From assembly GCA_002633025.1 (NCBI GenBank), contig NMRB01001766.1, positions 43,441 to 107,440 of the forward strand: a DNA stretch of 64,000 nucleotides, read 5' to 3'. Shown one piece after another: positions 42,691 to 53,347 of this stretch (the first letter of the stretch is position 1; each line of letters opens with the position of its first letter). Origin of the DNA: Notospermus geniculatus. Lineage: Eukaryota > Nemertea > Pilidiophora > Heteronemertea > Lineidae. The position numbers and the translations under genes are program-made. The notes beneath the pieces are model-generated. The model was given only the letters and a program-made list of their open reading frames with translations, made no database searches and was not told the origin of the DNA.

Positions 42691-43830
42691 CCTTTCATTC
42701 TGATTGTAGACAATACTAGTTCTTTGAACACAGTTATTTCATGGAAACTAATTTGCTTTTTTCTGGCAGCAGCCCGTACCACAAGAAGCAGAAAATATTG
42801 TGCAGTTCAGCACGAGTACCGCATGGGTGGCACACTTGCACGTCCACATTTGATGAGACGCATGATATACTCGGGAGCGAGTCCTGTACTGTATTCTCCG
42901 GGAGATATGTTGGCTTGAACGTTTTTAGCTTTGGGTCCTTTGTCCAGCCAAAAATTCTGGATCCATTTCTGGTGGATTATTTTCTTCCAATGAACGCCAC
43001 ACAGTGGCTTGGTAATGGGCCCTTTTAACATTCTCCAAAAACGCCTCATTGGTTGGAGGAAGACTGCAAAGTTTGGGAGGTGATGACGATCTCTTTCGTC
43101 TTCTCGATGCTTGTTCTCACATCTAGGTTTGTGGATGCCGCAATATAGAGTATGTTATAGCACAAGCCACTGCATTTATGTGTCAGCTTGCTATGGACAA
43201 AGCTCACCAATTCAATGTCAGAAACACGATGGAAGGTATGGGCATCACTCCCAAACTTTGCAGTTTTCCTCCAACCAATGACGCATTTGTGGAGACTGTT
43301 AAAGGGTACATCACCAAGGCATTGTGTGGCGTTTCTAGGAAGAAAACAATCCACCAGAGAATACAGAACTCGCTCCCGAGTATATCATGCGCCTCATCAA
43401 ATGTGCCTGTGGTGATTCGTACACTCGTTTTTATATTCTTACTCTTCCGGTATGAATTAGACTCATCCAATCAATTGTTATTCGTGGCCAGAAAGGTATG
43501 ACAGAAGCGTTATGTAAGTACCTGGGTTACCTATTTGGCAATGAATAACAGGGATAGACGAGTCCCGGAAGGGTAAACATACCCGATACGGCCGTCCTGT
43601 CAGTGTACGAATCACCAGAGTGATGTGGACGTGCAAGTGTGCCACCCCATGCGGTACTCGTTCTTGCAGCCGCAAAATATTTTGTGCTTGTTATGGTACA
43701 GGCTGCTGCCGGAAAAAAGCAAATTAGTTTCCATGAATTAACTCTGTTCAAAGAACTTACTGTATTCAAAGAACTATTATTGTCTACAATTAGAATGAAA
43801 GGAACATTTCTCATGACCATATAGGGAATG
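42690..43830. repeat. Palindromic arrangement of a repeat-gene segment
   Basis: 42690-43110 ('ctttgaacacagttattt', 'gagtaccgcatgggtggcacac', 'catgatatactcgggagcgag', 'cacagtggcttggtaatggg') recurs inverted in pieces at 43250-43400 and 43600-43825. Both arms derive from the same unrecognised coding segment; all frames are broken. Confidence 0.65.
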
Positions 43831-43914
43831 TGGTTAGAAACAGGTAAATCTAGAATTGACTACACTACACTATGTTAAAACATGTGAATTGAATAATGAC
43901 TCACAACCTTCTAT

Positions 43915-44300
43915 TTGGTTTCAATGGATTCCTTGACCCCCAGAACATACGTGTAGACACCAAAATTATCAGCCTATGTTCAATATGAAAGAAGTTATGA
44001 CCAGTGTCATGTAATGGCGGCCATCTTGGACGCCATATTTGATTGTCGGAGATGTATTCTGACAAGGGAAGTAGTCTTAATGGATCCCTTGAACTCCAAA
44101 CCCTATGTCTAGACAGCAAAATAATCATTGTATGGTGAATATGAAAGAAGTTATGAATGGAGTTCACGTAACGGCAGCCATCTTGGATTTACAGTTACGT
44201 AATATATTACTCTTATTGGATTCCCTGACCTCCAAAACCTATGTCTAGGCACCAGAATTATCAACCTGTGGTAAATATGAAGGAAGTTATGATTGATTTC
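43915..44300. repeat. Three ~130-bp direct repeats
   Basis: The units share 'ggattcc(c)tgacctccaaaaccta', 'tgtctagacac(c/a)aaaattatca', 'atatgaaagaagttatga' and 'cggc(a)gccatcttgga'. Non-coding. Confidence 0.75.
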
Positions 44301-44394
44301 AATCTTTCTTCCTCCTCTGATTTTTGCCCTTCCACTTCGACATTTTTCTTCAACAAATGTCGCAAATACAAGTTGGAAAAATAAAAGCATCATC

Positions 44395-46340
44395 TTTGTT
44401 CCTGCGATGTTTGAGAGGACTGTAAATGACGATGAATTTCGATGTCTATTTCTATCACGAATTTATTAACTATTGACGATGGCGATTATATTACACGATG
44501 TGGTCTGTTTGAATGTTTCTCTAGTTCTGACTATAACGATGATCGATGTGGACTCTTCGAATTCTCAACTGTTTCTGCCTCTCTACCAAACCTACTACAA
44601 TATTCTACTGATACAAGGAAGTTGAAGTTGCATAATATTACACCACAATACTGCTAGAAGGGCTATAAACAGAGTCAGCTCATTAGGAGGCCTGGGCTAG
44701 CCAGCTATGTACCGTAAACATGGTGTTCTCTGGAAGTGTCTTAAGGAGGCTCCAGGAAGTCTGCTATTACAATGATTTATAAACACCACAAAGCCCGGTG
44801 TATATAAAACGAAGACCTAAGACCTTAGACCCACTATAAAACAAAGACCCTGGTGACTATAAAATGCAGACCCCACTAGAAAACGAAGACCCTGGTAGCT
44901 ATAAAACGCAGACCCTACTAGAAAACGAAGACCCTGGTAGCTATAAAACGCAGACCCAACTAGAAAACGAAGACCCTGGTGACTATAAAACGCAGACCCT
45001 ACTAGAAAATGAATTTCGTGGGATACGCCATATCACATTGAAGTTTGACCAACAGCTGTCTAGAAAAAATATTTGAAACCCAAAGGCTAAGAATCCATTT
45101 ACACGATTTTCGAGCAGCGTGATGTCGTATCCTTTGTCCTTTACAGCCGAAAATTCTAAAGCTAAATCAAAGCCCGGAATCAAAGATAACATATTTATAA
45201 TTGAAAAGCAAAGTTCATTATTGGCTTGTGAATGACTTTCTGTCCTGTCCTCATGTAGGCTACCTGTGAAATTTGTGTTAACCAACAACTAACACTGGTT
45301 ACAAATATGTACCATTGTCTTTTCATCAGCATGGACTTTTTGTCAGTGTGTTTGACAAATCAATTTATGGTCACTGTGAGTCCTTGTTCTCACTTTATTT
45401 AAGGTATTTGATCATACAGATGGCTGCACCCCTGAACTGAGGATCTTACTCTGTTCACCTACTCTGATGTCTATACCAATATGTGGTTGGGTGCAGGAGA
45501 AACATTAGTCATATTCCCTTAGCAAGCGCAACCAGAACACTCTTAAGATCTCAAGGACATTACTTCGTAGCCTATACGTATGTTTTTTCGCAATTCATTC
45601 CGTAGGTTCTTCCCCACCTGATTATACAAAGTTTCAGACAGAGGTAAAAAAGGAAGACCCCGGTAAAAATTCATAAAACATATTGAAATGTTCACCCTTC
45701 AAATTTTACAGGCATCTTACACTAATCAAGGCGCCACTTTCCTGAAAAATTCACCAAAATCCAATCAGGCGTCGCCCTCCTACAGGATGGGTGTAAAGGA
45801 AATACATGTATGCACGGGGAAAATTTACAGCATTTCCATCAATCTACAAGAATTTTCTAGTAGGGTCTGCGTTTTATAGTCACCAGGGTCTTCGTTTTCT
45901 AGTAGGGTCTGTGTTTTATAGCTACCAGGGTCTTCGTTTTCTAGTATAGGGTCTGCGTTTTATAGTCACCAGGGTCTTCGTTTTCTAGTAGGGTCTGCGT
46001 TTTATAGCTACCAGGGTCTTCGTTTTCTAGTAGGGTCTGTGTTTTATACTATAGCTACCAGGGTCTTTGTTTTATAGTGGGTCGAAGGTCTTAGGTCTTC
46101 GTTTTATAGACACCCCACAAAGCCAGGCAACGGGATATTTTCTGTGAACGCTTAATCCTAACGCTTTCTATAAACATCATCTGGGAGATTGAAGGGTTTG
46201 GTACAAAAATTACATAATGGGTGGTAAACATCGAGCTAACGAATCTTTCCAGATGTTTGTGTTAAATCTTACAAACTACAATTCTAATTACATATACACT
46301 GTACGAAATAAGTCTAAAAAATATTACAATTCTTCCCAAC
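44395..46340. mobile_element. 1.95-kb insertion with 16-bp target duplication
   Basis: AAATAAAAGCATCATC occurs at 44379-44394 and 46341-46356. The intact paralogue at 51375-51392 has this sequence once, in the middle of a zinc-finger coding segment. The long duplication suggests target-primed (LINE- or Penelope-type) integration. The insert shows no RT motif; a 71-codon frame at 44442-44657 is not recognisable. A foldback element (44796-46115) later inserted into it. Confidence 0.75.
44796..46115. mobile_element. Mutator-type foldback element with 42-bp subrepeats and 9-bp target duplication
   Basis: Both ends consist of the outer CTATAAAACGAAGACC-like terminus, then an array of 42-bp units (CTATAAAACGCAGACCCTAC + TAGAAAACGAAGACCCTGGTAG), about four units left (44800-45015) and five to six right (45855-46110) in inverted orientation, around ~840 bp of unrelated interior. 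The 9-bp repeat CACAAAGCC flanks it (44787-44795, 46116-46124), the duplication length of Mutator-like elements. No transposase inside. Confidence 0.85.
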
Positions 46341-46521
46341 AAATAAAAGCATCATCCTCTTCCACATCAGTATTGAAAGCCTTGAAAATCAATTTGCTGA
46401 CTGCAAATTTTGGGGTCTTACCTGGCTTCGCACAACGGTCCAGGCGCAGACCACACAGTCTGCAAAGATGCGATAATGCATCTTTATGTTCCACAAGATC
46501 TTGGTGGGAAAAATTATCCAT
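46341..46521 (-). pseudogene. RAG1-N-like zinc finger segment cut by an insertion
   Basis: The minus-strand frame starts MDNFSHQDLVEHKDALSHLC and continues RLCGLRLDRCAKPG, KLIFKAFNTDVEEDDAFI, where the 44395-46340 insertion breaks in. The remaining piece (TCICDIC, basic tail) is at 44283-44378. The LCRLCG ... C..C layout resembles the N-terminal zinc-binding region found in RAG1 and in many repeat-borne proteins. The intact paralogue is at 51290-51537. Confidence 0.55.
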
Positions 46522-46630
46522 AAGCTAATATAGCGCCTATCTTGGAGGAAGTGTTTGGTAATCTAGGCAACCTGAAAAAAATTTAAGATAAGACACACAT
46601 TCACACATTGGTCTCTCTTAATCATATTGT

Positions 46631-46646
46631 GGCCCTGAGAAGGGCC
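46631..46646 (-). terminator. Histone-type 3' stem-loop (consensus match)
   Basis: The minus strand GGCCCTTCTCAGGGCC has a perfect six-base stem and loop UCUC, fitting the metazoan replication-dependent histone consensus GGYYYU-UHUH-ARRRCC. ACAA follows, and 11 nt further AAGAGAGACC (46619-46610) resembles the U7-binding downstream element. It begins 31 nt after the stop codon of the 46678-47079 frame, a typical histone-gene spacing. Confidence 0.65.
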
Positions 46647-46677
46647 GTAGTGGGGAACTTGTGATGAACTTGTTTCT

Positions 46678-47079
46678 TCACTCCGTCACTGGATATAGGG
46701 TGACGAGTTCGAAGACGTCAATGTGCTCGTCTTTGAATCGGTTCAGGCTGAAGACGGCTTTAAACTGTCTTGCGTCCCGATATCCCAGGACATCTTCCGG
46801 AATCTCGCCAGTACAGGTAAAGTATCCGTTGAGGTTCATTTGGCCATGGTGTTGTAGGTAGTTGGCAAGCCCCTGCACCTCGGAGAAACATGGAAATATC
46901 TTGAAAAAAGAGGGTTTTCTTCCATTCCCTGTCCATTGGCTGGTTGTGTGACGCAGCACAATATGTTCGTACGCCTGGTATGTGACATTCACTATTGTTG
47001 CCGGTTCAATGTAAGGCGGTGATGCATCGAACGTCCAATCCTCTTCTTCGCGAAAGTCTCTTACATCAAAGTGTTTCAT
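46678..47079 (-). CDS. Unrecognised 133-residue protein with histone-like 3' end
   Basis: An uninterrupted intronless minus-strand frame from ATG 47079 to TGA 46678. It starts MKHFDVRDFREEEDWTFDAS; the middle has TIVNVTYQAYEHIVLRHTTS; it then reads FFKIFPCFSEVQGLANYLQH, YFTCTGEIPEDVLGYRD and ends FELVTLYPVTE. The composition is balanced and protein-like, unlike the surrounding shadow frames. A TTAAAAAG box lies ~38 nt upstream of the ATG (47120-47112) and a consensus histone-type stem-loop lies 31 nt after the stop. No domain is recognised. It is sandwiched between the RAG1-N-like zinc finger segment and a coiled-coil repeat copy on the same strand, so it is probably cargo of a mobile element or a captured gene. 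Confidence 0.6.
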   Translation of the reverse strand: MKHFDVRDFREEEDWTFDASPPYIEPATIVNVTYQAYEHIVLRHTTSQWTGNGRKPSFFKIFPCFSEVQGLANYLQHHGQMNLNGYFTCTGEIPEDVLGYRDARQFKAVFSLNRFKDEHIDVFELVTLYPVTE

Positions 47080-47204
47080 GATGCTGATGATGGTGATTTC
47101 GATATTATTGGCTTTTTAAGATTTTATGATGAAAATTGACCAACTCCCCCCCCCCCCTAAATACCATGACAGGCGTTACACCCACACACCCACACAAAAA
47201 CGTT

Positions 47205-47700
47205 CATCCATCATGGCAGCTTCATAAAGCAAGTTAACATACTGGTTAAACATCTTCTTTCCTTATCACTTTGCCTGAGGAGTGCTTCCTGAAGATCTTG
47301 GTGTCTTTCTCTTAGGAAATTCAGCTGTAATCTTGTTGCTGCTTCTTCTTCACCATACTGTCATTTGATTCCTGAAGTTATTTTTATAAATTGTTTTCCA
47401 AGCATTCTATTCTCAAATGATAAAGCTGTACATGTAAATGCAGTGCTGCCACCTAATTAGTTGTGGTGGCTCCTAGTCCTATCAGAGTTCCCAGCTTCTG
47501 GCCATCTCCATGACTTGCGACCACTGTCCAGCCCGAACTTTTCAAATCAAAGTTCTTGCAACAAACAACCCTCGTACTGAGGCAGTGGGATCATTTTTCT
47601 ACCGATCAGCTGTTGGTTATTGTTCATATCATCACTTCTTCTTTGTTGCTGGGTTTAGTCGTTGCTGGGATTAGTCAAAGATGGGATTAGTCAATGTTTG
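47205..47700 (-). repeat. Coiled-coil exon copy 4 and linked repeat
   Basis: 47205-47420 matches 37490-37700, and the match continues through 'ctagtcctatcagagttcccagcttctggccatctcc' to the zinc-ribbon exon, i.e. 37490-38245 and 47205-47965 are direct copies. Frames are broken. Confidence 0.75.
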
Positions 47701-47774
47701 GATTAGTTGTAGTTGGGATCAGTCGTACATGTAGTTGGGTTTAGTAATAGTTGGGTTTAGTTGTAGTTGGAATC

Positions 47775-48059
47775 TCACTTCTTTCGCTTCTCCTTGGCAG
47801 TAGCCAACCATTCTTCCACTGTTTGGGTTGCTGTTACAGGGCAATACCACTGGCCGTAATATTGCTTGTGGCCAGTGGTTGCATCCCGTTGTTGGCCACA
47901 TTTGGTGCATGTCTTGTGCTCTCTCCGTTTGATATATTTCCTTGTCGGACCTCCCTTATTTTTCCGGTAATAACCCTGGCTGCGGGTCACTTCAGTGGAG
48001 GTCAGCAGTGGAGCAGTAATGTGTGGAGAGCACGGCCGGAAACAGCATTTGATGGGCAA
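47775..48059 (-). CDS. Zinc-ribbon C-terminal exon, uninterrupted copy
   Basis: The minus-strand frame contains APLLTSTEVTRSQGYYRKNK, KYIKRREHKTCTKCGQQRD, a QYYGQWYCPVTATQTVEEW stretch and a basic terminus before TGA at 47775. Paired cysteines (CTKC and a later C) suggest a small zinc ribbon. Its upstream Pro-rich part differs from copy 1 and is probably truncated near 48010. It provides the empty site for the 38249-39204 insertion. Confidence 0.55.
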   Translation of the reverse strand: MPIKCCFRPCSPHITAPLLTSTEVTRSQGYYRKNKGGPTRKYIKRREHKTCTKCGQQRDATTGHKQYYGQWYCPVTATQTVEEWLATAKEKRKK

Positions 48060-48318
48060 TGTCCAGCTGACTGATTATCTCGGAGCTCCAAGATGTAAAC
48101 TTTGATTTACACCTGCAATGAGAATGGGAAAAGGATAAAATTACTGAAAAATGAAATTAATCCCATAACACCTGATCTGCCCAGGGGTAACTCTGGAAGC
48201 TCTTGGGGTCATACATGTATTTGGATTGTGGAAGTCGGGGGGGGGATTTTTTGCTTTTTAACCTTTTATGGCTGCAGATTTGACCAAACAATGCCAACAA
48301 CTTTTTGATTCCGAGTTC

Positions 48319-48864
48319 CTAAGCAAAATGACTGAAGATTCTAATCACTAACCTGCTACACTCCAAGTTCTCTGAAGCCATGAGGTACGTATCCTGGATG
48401 TCGTAGACACGACGGACTCTCTGATATAGCCCTCCACTTGTAAGCTTGGCGCTGCATCCCTCTTTAGGGCATACCAGACTTACTTTCAGCATCCTTCTGG
48501 GCATCCACAAGAAGAGCCTGGAAGCAAAGTAGCGATCTACTTTCGGTGGATGGCTTGGGACGAGGGCAGGCTTTGGTGGGTAAAACCACATCCCATCAAT
48601 TTTGGTGTCATCCAGCTCAGCACTGCCTTTCTCCGACCACCTGAATAGGGCGTTAGAGATCCAGCGCTGATCTTCTTTCGGGATGGTTTTCTTCCAGCCA
48701 TCTTTCACGGGGAAGTCGGTACCTTTAGAAGTACTCTGCACTACTTGCTGAGCTGTACTTTGAGGCTGCGCTGTCAATGATGATTCTCCTGAATAGTTTG
48801 TGTCTATACCAGTGAAGAAAGCCACTCTGATATTCCCATGTCTCATTTGTTGTTTCCGTGTCAA
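48319..48864 (-). CDS. DUF6729-like domain protein fragment
   Basis: A 181-codon minus-strand frame. The N-terminal part is Ser/Thr/Gln-rich. From residue ~55 it reads DGWKKTIPKEDQRWISNALF, WFYPPKPALVP, then RLFLWMPRRMLKVSLVCPKE, GCSAKLTSGGLYQRVRRVYD and YLMASENLECSR. The W-x-P-...-CP..GC..L...G.Y.RVR..YD..D.Y.....ECS order is that of a repeat-borne family I know as DUF6729. The frame ends shortly after the last conserved Cys, so it is either an exon or a truncated copy. Confidence 0.5.
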   Translation of the reverse strand: MTRKQQMRHGNIRVAFFTGIDTNYSGESSLTAQPQSTAQQVVQSTSKGTDFPVKDGWKKTIPKEDQRWISNALFRWSEKGSAELDDTKIDGMWFYPPKPALVPSHPPKVDRYFASRLFLWMPRRMLKVSLVCPKEGCSAKLTSGGLYQRVRRVYDIQDTYLMASENLECSRLVIRIFSHFA

Positions 48865-49290
48865 TTCTGCTGTGGCAGTTGTTCGGTCTTGAAAATTGAC
48901 ATCAAAGGTTTTTCGTGTGAAATGCCATGGAGTTTGGGTATAAAATCATTCCTTCCCATACAAAGAGCAAAGGCAACAGTGCTGGCGGTGTTTCTTCCTG
49001 GATGCCTTCTCTAGGACTTTTGCCTGGTTTCTGAAGGAGAATACAGACAATGCTGCTGGAATCCTGGTTGCTTTGTTTCAAGGGCATTGGCGATGGGTGT
49101 GACATCAATGTATCGGCGGTTGCTTCCAGTGCCACAGTCCATGATAACTGGCTGTAGTGTTTATCCTTTCCGGATATTGCGACCTAGCATGTTCAAGAAT
49201 CACATCAATGTCCGAGGCTCGGACAAGCACACTCCCAGCCACGTTGGCAGCATGGAAGGCTTAGGGTATCTGCTTCCTCGTGTTTCCCTT
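48834..49290 (-). pseudogene. Transposon gene fragment (PIN/XPG-like), copy B
   Basis: The minus strand gives KHEEADT, then after a frameshift AFHAANVAGSVLVRASDIDV, then a further shift into VIMDCGTGSNRRYIDV. EEADT and the D-x-D box are the acidic motifs expected of a 5'-nuclease-like fold. It aligns with copy A (41285-41805) but lacks the MITE; 49199-50384 is present here and absent from the copy A locus. 49300-50380 contains no supportable gene. Confidence 0.5.
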
Positions 49291-50384
49291 GCAGTGAGTG
49301 AGGGGAATCAGCTGTCATCTTTCCGTCTATCTGACTGTATTTCAAACGAATGCAGTTCCCTCCATGTGATGCGATCAGAGTTCTTCGACCGAGAATGGTC
49401 CCATAATGATCTTTCTGCCACTTCTTGCCAGCTGGTCTTTGATACCATTTTGAAGTAACTGCTGACATCTCTGTTTGGGCTTTTGCTCACTCCTGCTGAT
49501 GACAAATGGTTCATCCCGTGCCCCGCGTAATCTTTGTTTACGTAGGATGAACAACAGTGTCTCGATTATGTGGTGGTGCGCCATCTATCTTGTGAGGAGA
49601 AAATGACAGCTACTTCGTCCTGGTTTGGGTTGGAGCGAGCTTCCTCTGACAATTGGGCCTTCATCGTTTGAAGCTGCGTAATTATCTTGTCCAGGGTTTG
49701 CTCTGCATTGTCTGTTACAGCAGGCAGATGTTCCTTGACTTATTCAGCATGCTGGCCTCTATGGAGCTTTACCTGTATGACGGCAAGGTCCTTCTCAATG
49801 TTATCTTTGGCTTTTTTCAGCTGTGCGATAATTGTCAGGCACTGCGAGGTGTGTTTTTGTTGTACTAGGACATCTGGGAAAGAAGATGACAGAGATTGTA
49901 CTGCATGTTTAAGAAAGGCATGTGCTATTATGTAATGGGGTGTCTATGTGTTGTCTTGACTTGTCGTGAACCTGTATATGGATGGAGAGGAGAGGTAGAT
50001 TAGAGTGATGTGGTGCTTATTTTATTTATATAATTGGATGTACTGGACAAGTGAGGTCCCAAAAGTTTAATTAATCACTGCTAGAGTGGTGACAAAGACT
50101 TACGTTGAACCGTGCTTCAACAAAGGTTACATCGAGATCGGAAACTAAAAGGTCTCTGAAACGTGAGGAAGCGGCGCTTCAATGACAACAGGTCATTGTC
50201 CTGAAGATGGCTTGAGTCTTAATTTTAGCCGTTCGACACGGAGAAGTTATATAACATTAGAGGTGACGCTAGAAGAGACGCTGGAAGCGGATGCTTTTTG
50301 AAACTTCACAAAATGATAGCCTAGGCCTAAAATGATGTGACCTGTAACATAATAGTGCTATGAACATATTATGTATGTCTTGAA

Positions 50385-51280
50385 AAGTAGTGCAGTTGAA
50401 GTGCAATGCGCCAGCAAATAAAGACGGGATGCCAGCATAACTTTTTTGCTGAGGAGAACCAGTGGGCAACTCATCAAAAAAGATGACTCTGTTTTGATAA
50501 TTGATTGCAGATCCTCGCTGGCTGATTCTCCAACTTTCACAGACTCAACTCCGATTCTAAATTTGATTTCTTCTTCCAGAGCAGCTGTCTTTCTCTTGTA
50601 CTACTGGCTCTCATCCCGGCAAGATGCTAATTTCTCTAATAATTTTGCGCTGGGCATCTGGTCATTCCTGGCATGTGAGGAGGCAGATATAGTGGAAGGT
50701 CCCTGCTTGGACAAAACTGTGAGATTTGAGGCATAAAACCGACAAACCTCACAGATGCCTCCATTCATCACCAACATCTTGCAGTGGATATGCCGAATAA
50801 CACCGGGAGAAACTTCCCCGGAAACTTCAGTCCCAACAACAGAATTAAAAATGACAGGAGAGTTGCCCTTTGAACGACAAAGTTCTTCAAATCCTGTATT
50901 ACCATGGCAAATGCTACTGTTTGAAATGCATTGTAGAAGCGATGAAAGGGAATCACAGTCAAGAACTGGTGACATGGTAGAAAATGAGGAAAAATTTGAC
51001 ACATCCTTCTCCTTTTTAACACTTTCCACCATGTCCACCCTTCCCTACGAATTAAAATCTTGACATTGATCTGGAAGTTTGACTTGGATAGTTGGAATAC
51101 CACCGAACTGTCTGCTGAACACATGTCTGCATGAAAACTTTCAATAAAGGAAACAAAATGGGACATTTTTTTAGCACATCATCATTTTCATCATTTTCCT
51201 CCAAGGTTTCATCTGTGGTAGTGGTATCACAGATTCCACAGGGTTCCTCCAAAGTTTGAGCAGAAAAAGATGCGACACTG
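50385..51280 (-). pseudogene. Transposon gene fragment with CxxC motif, copy B
   Basis: Aligns with 41805-42690: minus-strand CEVCRFYASNLTVLSKQ, then SASEDLQSIIKTESSF and the TGSPQQKSYAGIPSL piece in another frame. It lacks the 129-bp ribozyme-bearing insertion. It continues further upstream (to 51280) with 'SSLLQCISNSSICHGNTGF' and a Glu/Asp-rich segment. Frameshifts prevent a continuous product. Confidence 0.45.
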
Positions 51281-51289
51281 ATGTTAATA

Positions 51290-51537
51290 CTCTGTTCTTT
51301 CTTCCTCCTCTGATTTTTGCCCTTCCACTTCTACAATTTTCTTCGACAAATGTCGCAAATACAAGTTGGAATAATAAAAGCATCATCCTCTTCCACATCA
51401 GTATTGAAAGCCTTGAAAATCAATTTGGGGGTCTTACCTGGCTTCGCACAACGGTCCAGGCGCAGACCACACAGTCTGCAAAGATGCGATAATGCATCTT
51501 TATGTTCCACACGATCTTGGTGGGAAAAATTATCCAT
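51290..51537 (-). CDS. RAG1-N-like zinc finger segment, intact copy
   Basis: Minus-strand MDNFSHQDRVEHKDALSHLC, RLCGLRLDRCAKPGKTPK, FNTDVEEDDAFIIPTCICDI, CRRKL then a stop; just beyond it lies a basic KWKGKNQRRKKE in frame after the stop. Two CxxC pairs suggest one zinc site. It matches 46341-46521 plus 44283-44394 and shows that those two halves were once contiguous. Confidence 0.55.
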
Positions 51538-51580
51538 AAGCTAATATATAGCGCCTATCTTGGAGGAAGTGTTTGGCAAC

Positions 51581-52072
51581 CTATGCAACCTGAAAAAAAT
51601 TTAAAGTAAGATAAGACACACATTCAAAATGTAATGTAGTCCCTTCATTGTCATGATGGTCCTTCACAGAGGCCATCCTCCCGATGACAGCCCCATCAGC
51701 CACAACGCCAGCGCTGGATATGTCGGTACTTGTCCCTAGGATGATAATTGCTGGCTGCATGGTCTCTATAACAGCAAGGGCACAATGTCTCATCACTGTC
51801 CCAGTCCTCCTCCTCAGAAGTCCACCCTCGATGCTGCTTATAGAATATTGGACTCTTTGGAAAGAATTCTTCATCATCAGATTCAGNACTTCCTCGTGTA
51901 AACAAATAGCGAATACGACACCATCATCTTTGCTGTCTCCATCGTCATCGTCATCACTGTCTTTTCCTCCGGGAAGTTCAATATTGTCAAGATTGATGTC
52001 GCTGAGGAACTTCCCCTTGAACTGGCCTATCTTCCCACCGTCAATGGCAAGAAGGATCTTTCGCCATTTCAA
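51581..52072 (-). pseudogene. Acidic ORF with a shifted Cys cluster
   Basis: Minus-strand MKWRKILLAIDGGKIGQFKG, ELPGGKDSDDDDDGDSKDDG, then an N at 51887. The downstream continuation that looks most protein-like is in another frame (SDDEEFFPKSPIFYKQHRGW, DETLCPCCYRDH), so either the N hides an indel or a splice joins the frames. Family unknown. 52080-52740 shows no supportable gene. Confidence 0.35.
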
Positions 52073-52739
52073 CAGTTCATTCCTGCAATCTGTAGGATTC
52101 CTTATGAATATCTACCGTATGGCCAAGGTGGTTGCTGAGCCACTCAAGTTCTCCTGACTTCAGCCCCAATATCTGAAACCCACTGTAGCTGTGTATTGAC
52201 GTAGCCTTGTTGTTGATATCAAGTCTGGCCTCTTGCAGTGTGCATTTTTCGCGGCATCATTCATAAAACATTCCATTCGACAAGGTGAGTGTTTTTTCCT
52301 GGAACTGTAAAGAAGTATTCACTATCCACGGCACAGGCAGCCCTCTTTTCTCTCAATAGTTCCATGGCTGTAACCTACTCTTGTTTAAGTAGAAGTGACA
52401 CCTTCTGGTTCTATTTTCCAGGGCAATTCTACCATATCAAGGCCTTTCACTAGCTTCTGTTCTATAGTGCAGACAGCGACATCTTTTTGTTATCTTCGTT
52501 TCCCAGCTTGTTCCATGATGGTTTGTCAACAAAGCACTTCAGGTTCATTTTTGCAACTTCCCCTCCTCTTCTTTTGTTGAATAGCGTCACGGTAGTGAAA
52601 ACAACCTCTGACAATTTGCTCCATCCATCTTGGGAAGGAGAATTAAGATGTCCTGAGATGCTGCGAGTGACACATCCAGAAATTGTCACAATTCGATCAG
52701 ATCACCTGTAATGGGCAGCCGATGTATCTATACAGCATG

Positions 52740-52981
52740 TAAAGGGCGGTTTACACTAGTTTGCACCAAGTTGCAAGTTGCAGCAACTTGCAACTTGTTG
52801 CAAACTTCCTGGGACGGTTTACACATAGAAAAATCGATGCAACATCCAGCGTGATCGAGTTGCAACAAGTTGCATGCCCGTTTACACATGCAACTTTTAT
52901 GAAACTTTTTGGTCTCATCAGGTTTATGCAACAAGTTGCATGAAGTTGCATATGAAAAGTTGCATGTGTAAACGGGCCTTA
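52740..52981. mobile_element. ~240-bp MITE with GTTGCAACTTG-rich interior
   Basis: Ends AAAGGGCGGTTTACAC and the mirror GTGTAAACGGGCCTT; the interior also contains further GTTTACAC(A) motifs and runs of (C/G)AAGTTGCA on both strands. Non-coding. Confidence 0.75.
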
Positions 52982-53347
52982 AGCAATTATAAACTGGAAC
53001 ATTCATCTGCCAGTGGGATTCTTTGATTTTCCAGCTGATGTATATCCCAGATGCCAGACAATTATGATCTTTTTAGAGACTCAACACACACATTCTGAGA
53101 CTGACACTTGAAGTAAATAGGGCGAGTGAAATATTTTTCCCTCAACCAGTCAACCCAAATTATGTTGAATATCTTCAGTACAGCAGAAACCCCTGTGTTA
53201 ATGGGGTGGGAGACATTCCGTTTTATGAAATCACAGTTATACATACCTCATGTTTTTCTGCCACATCAGTAGGAATCATGCCAGCCTTTGGCAGCGCTTT
53301 AGCACTTGCATTCTCTGTCTCTGAAAAAGTTATGAGATGATATCATT

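Noticed and set aside
44864-45076. Repeat protein with 14-residue units (TLLENEDPGSYKTQ)
   Set aside because: It is one arm of the Mutator-type foldback; the inverted arm at 45855-46110 shows that the repeat is structural DNA.
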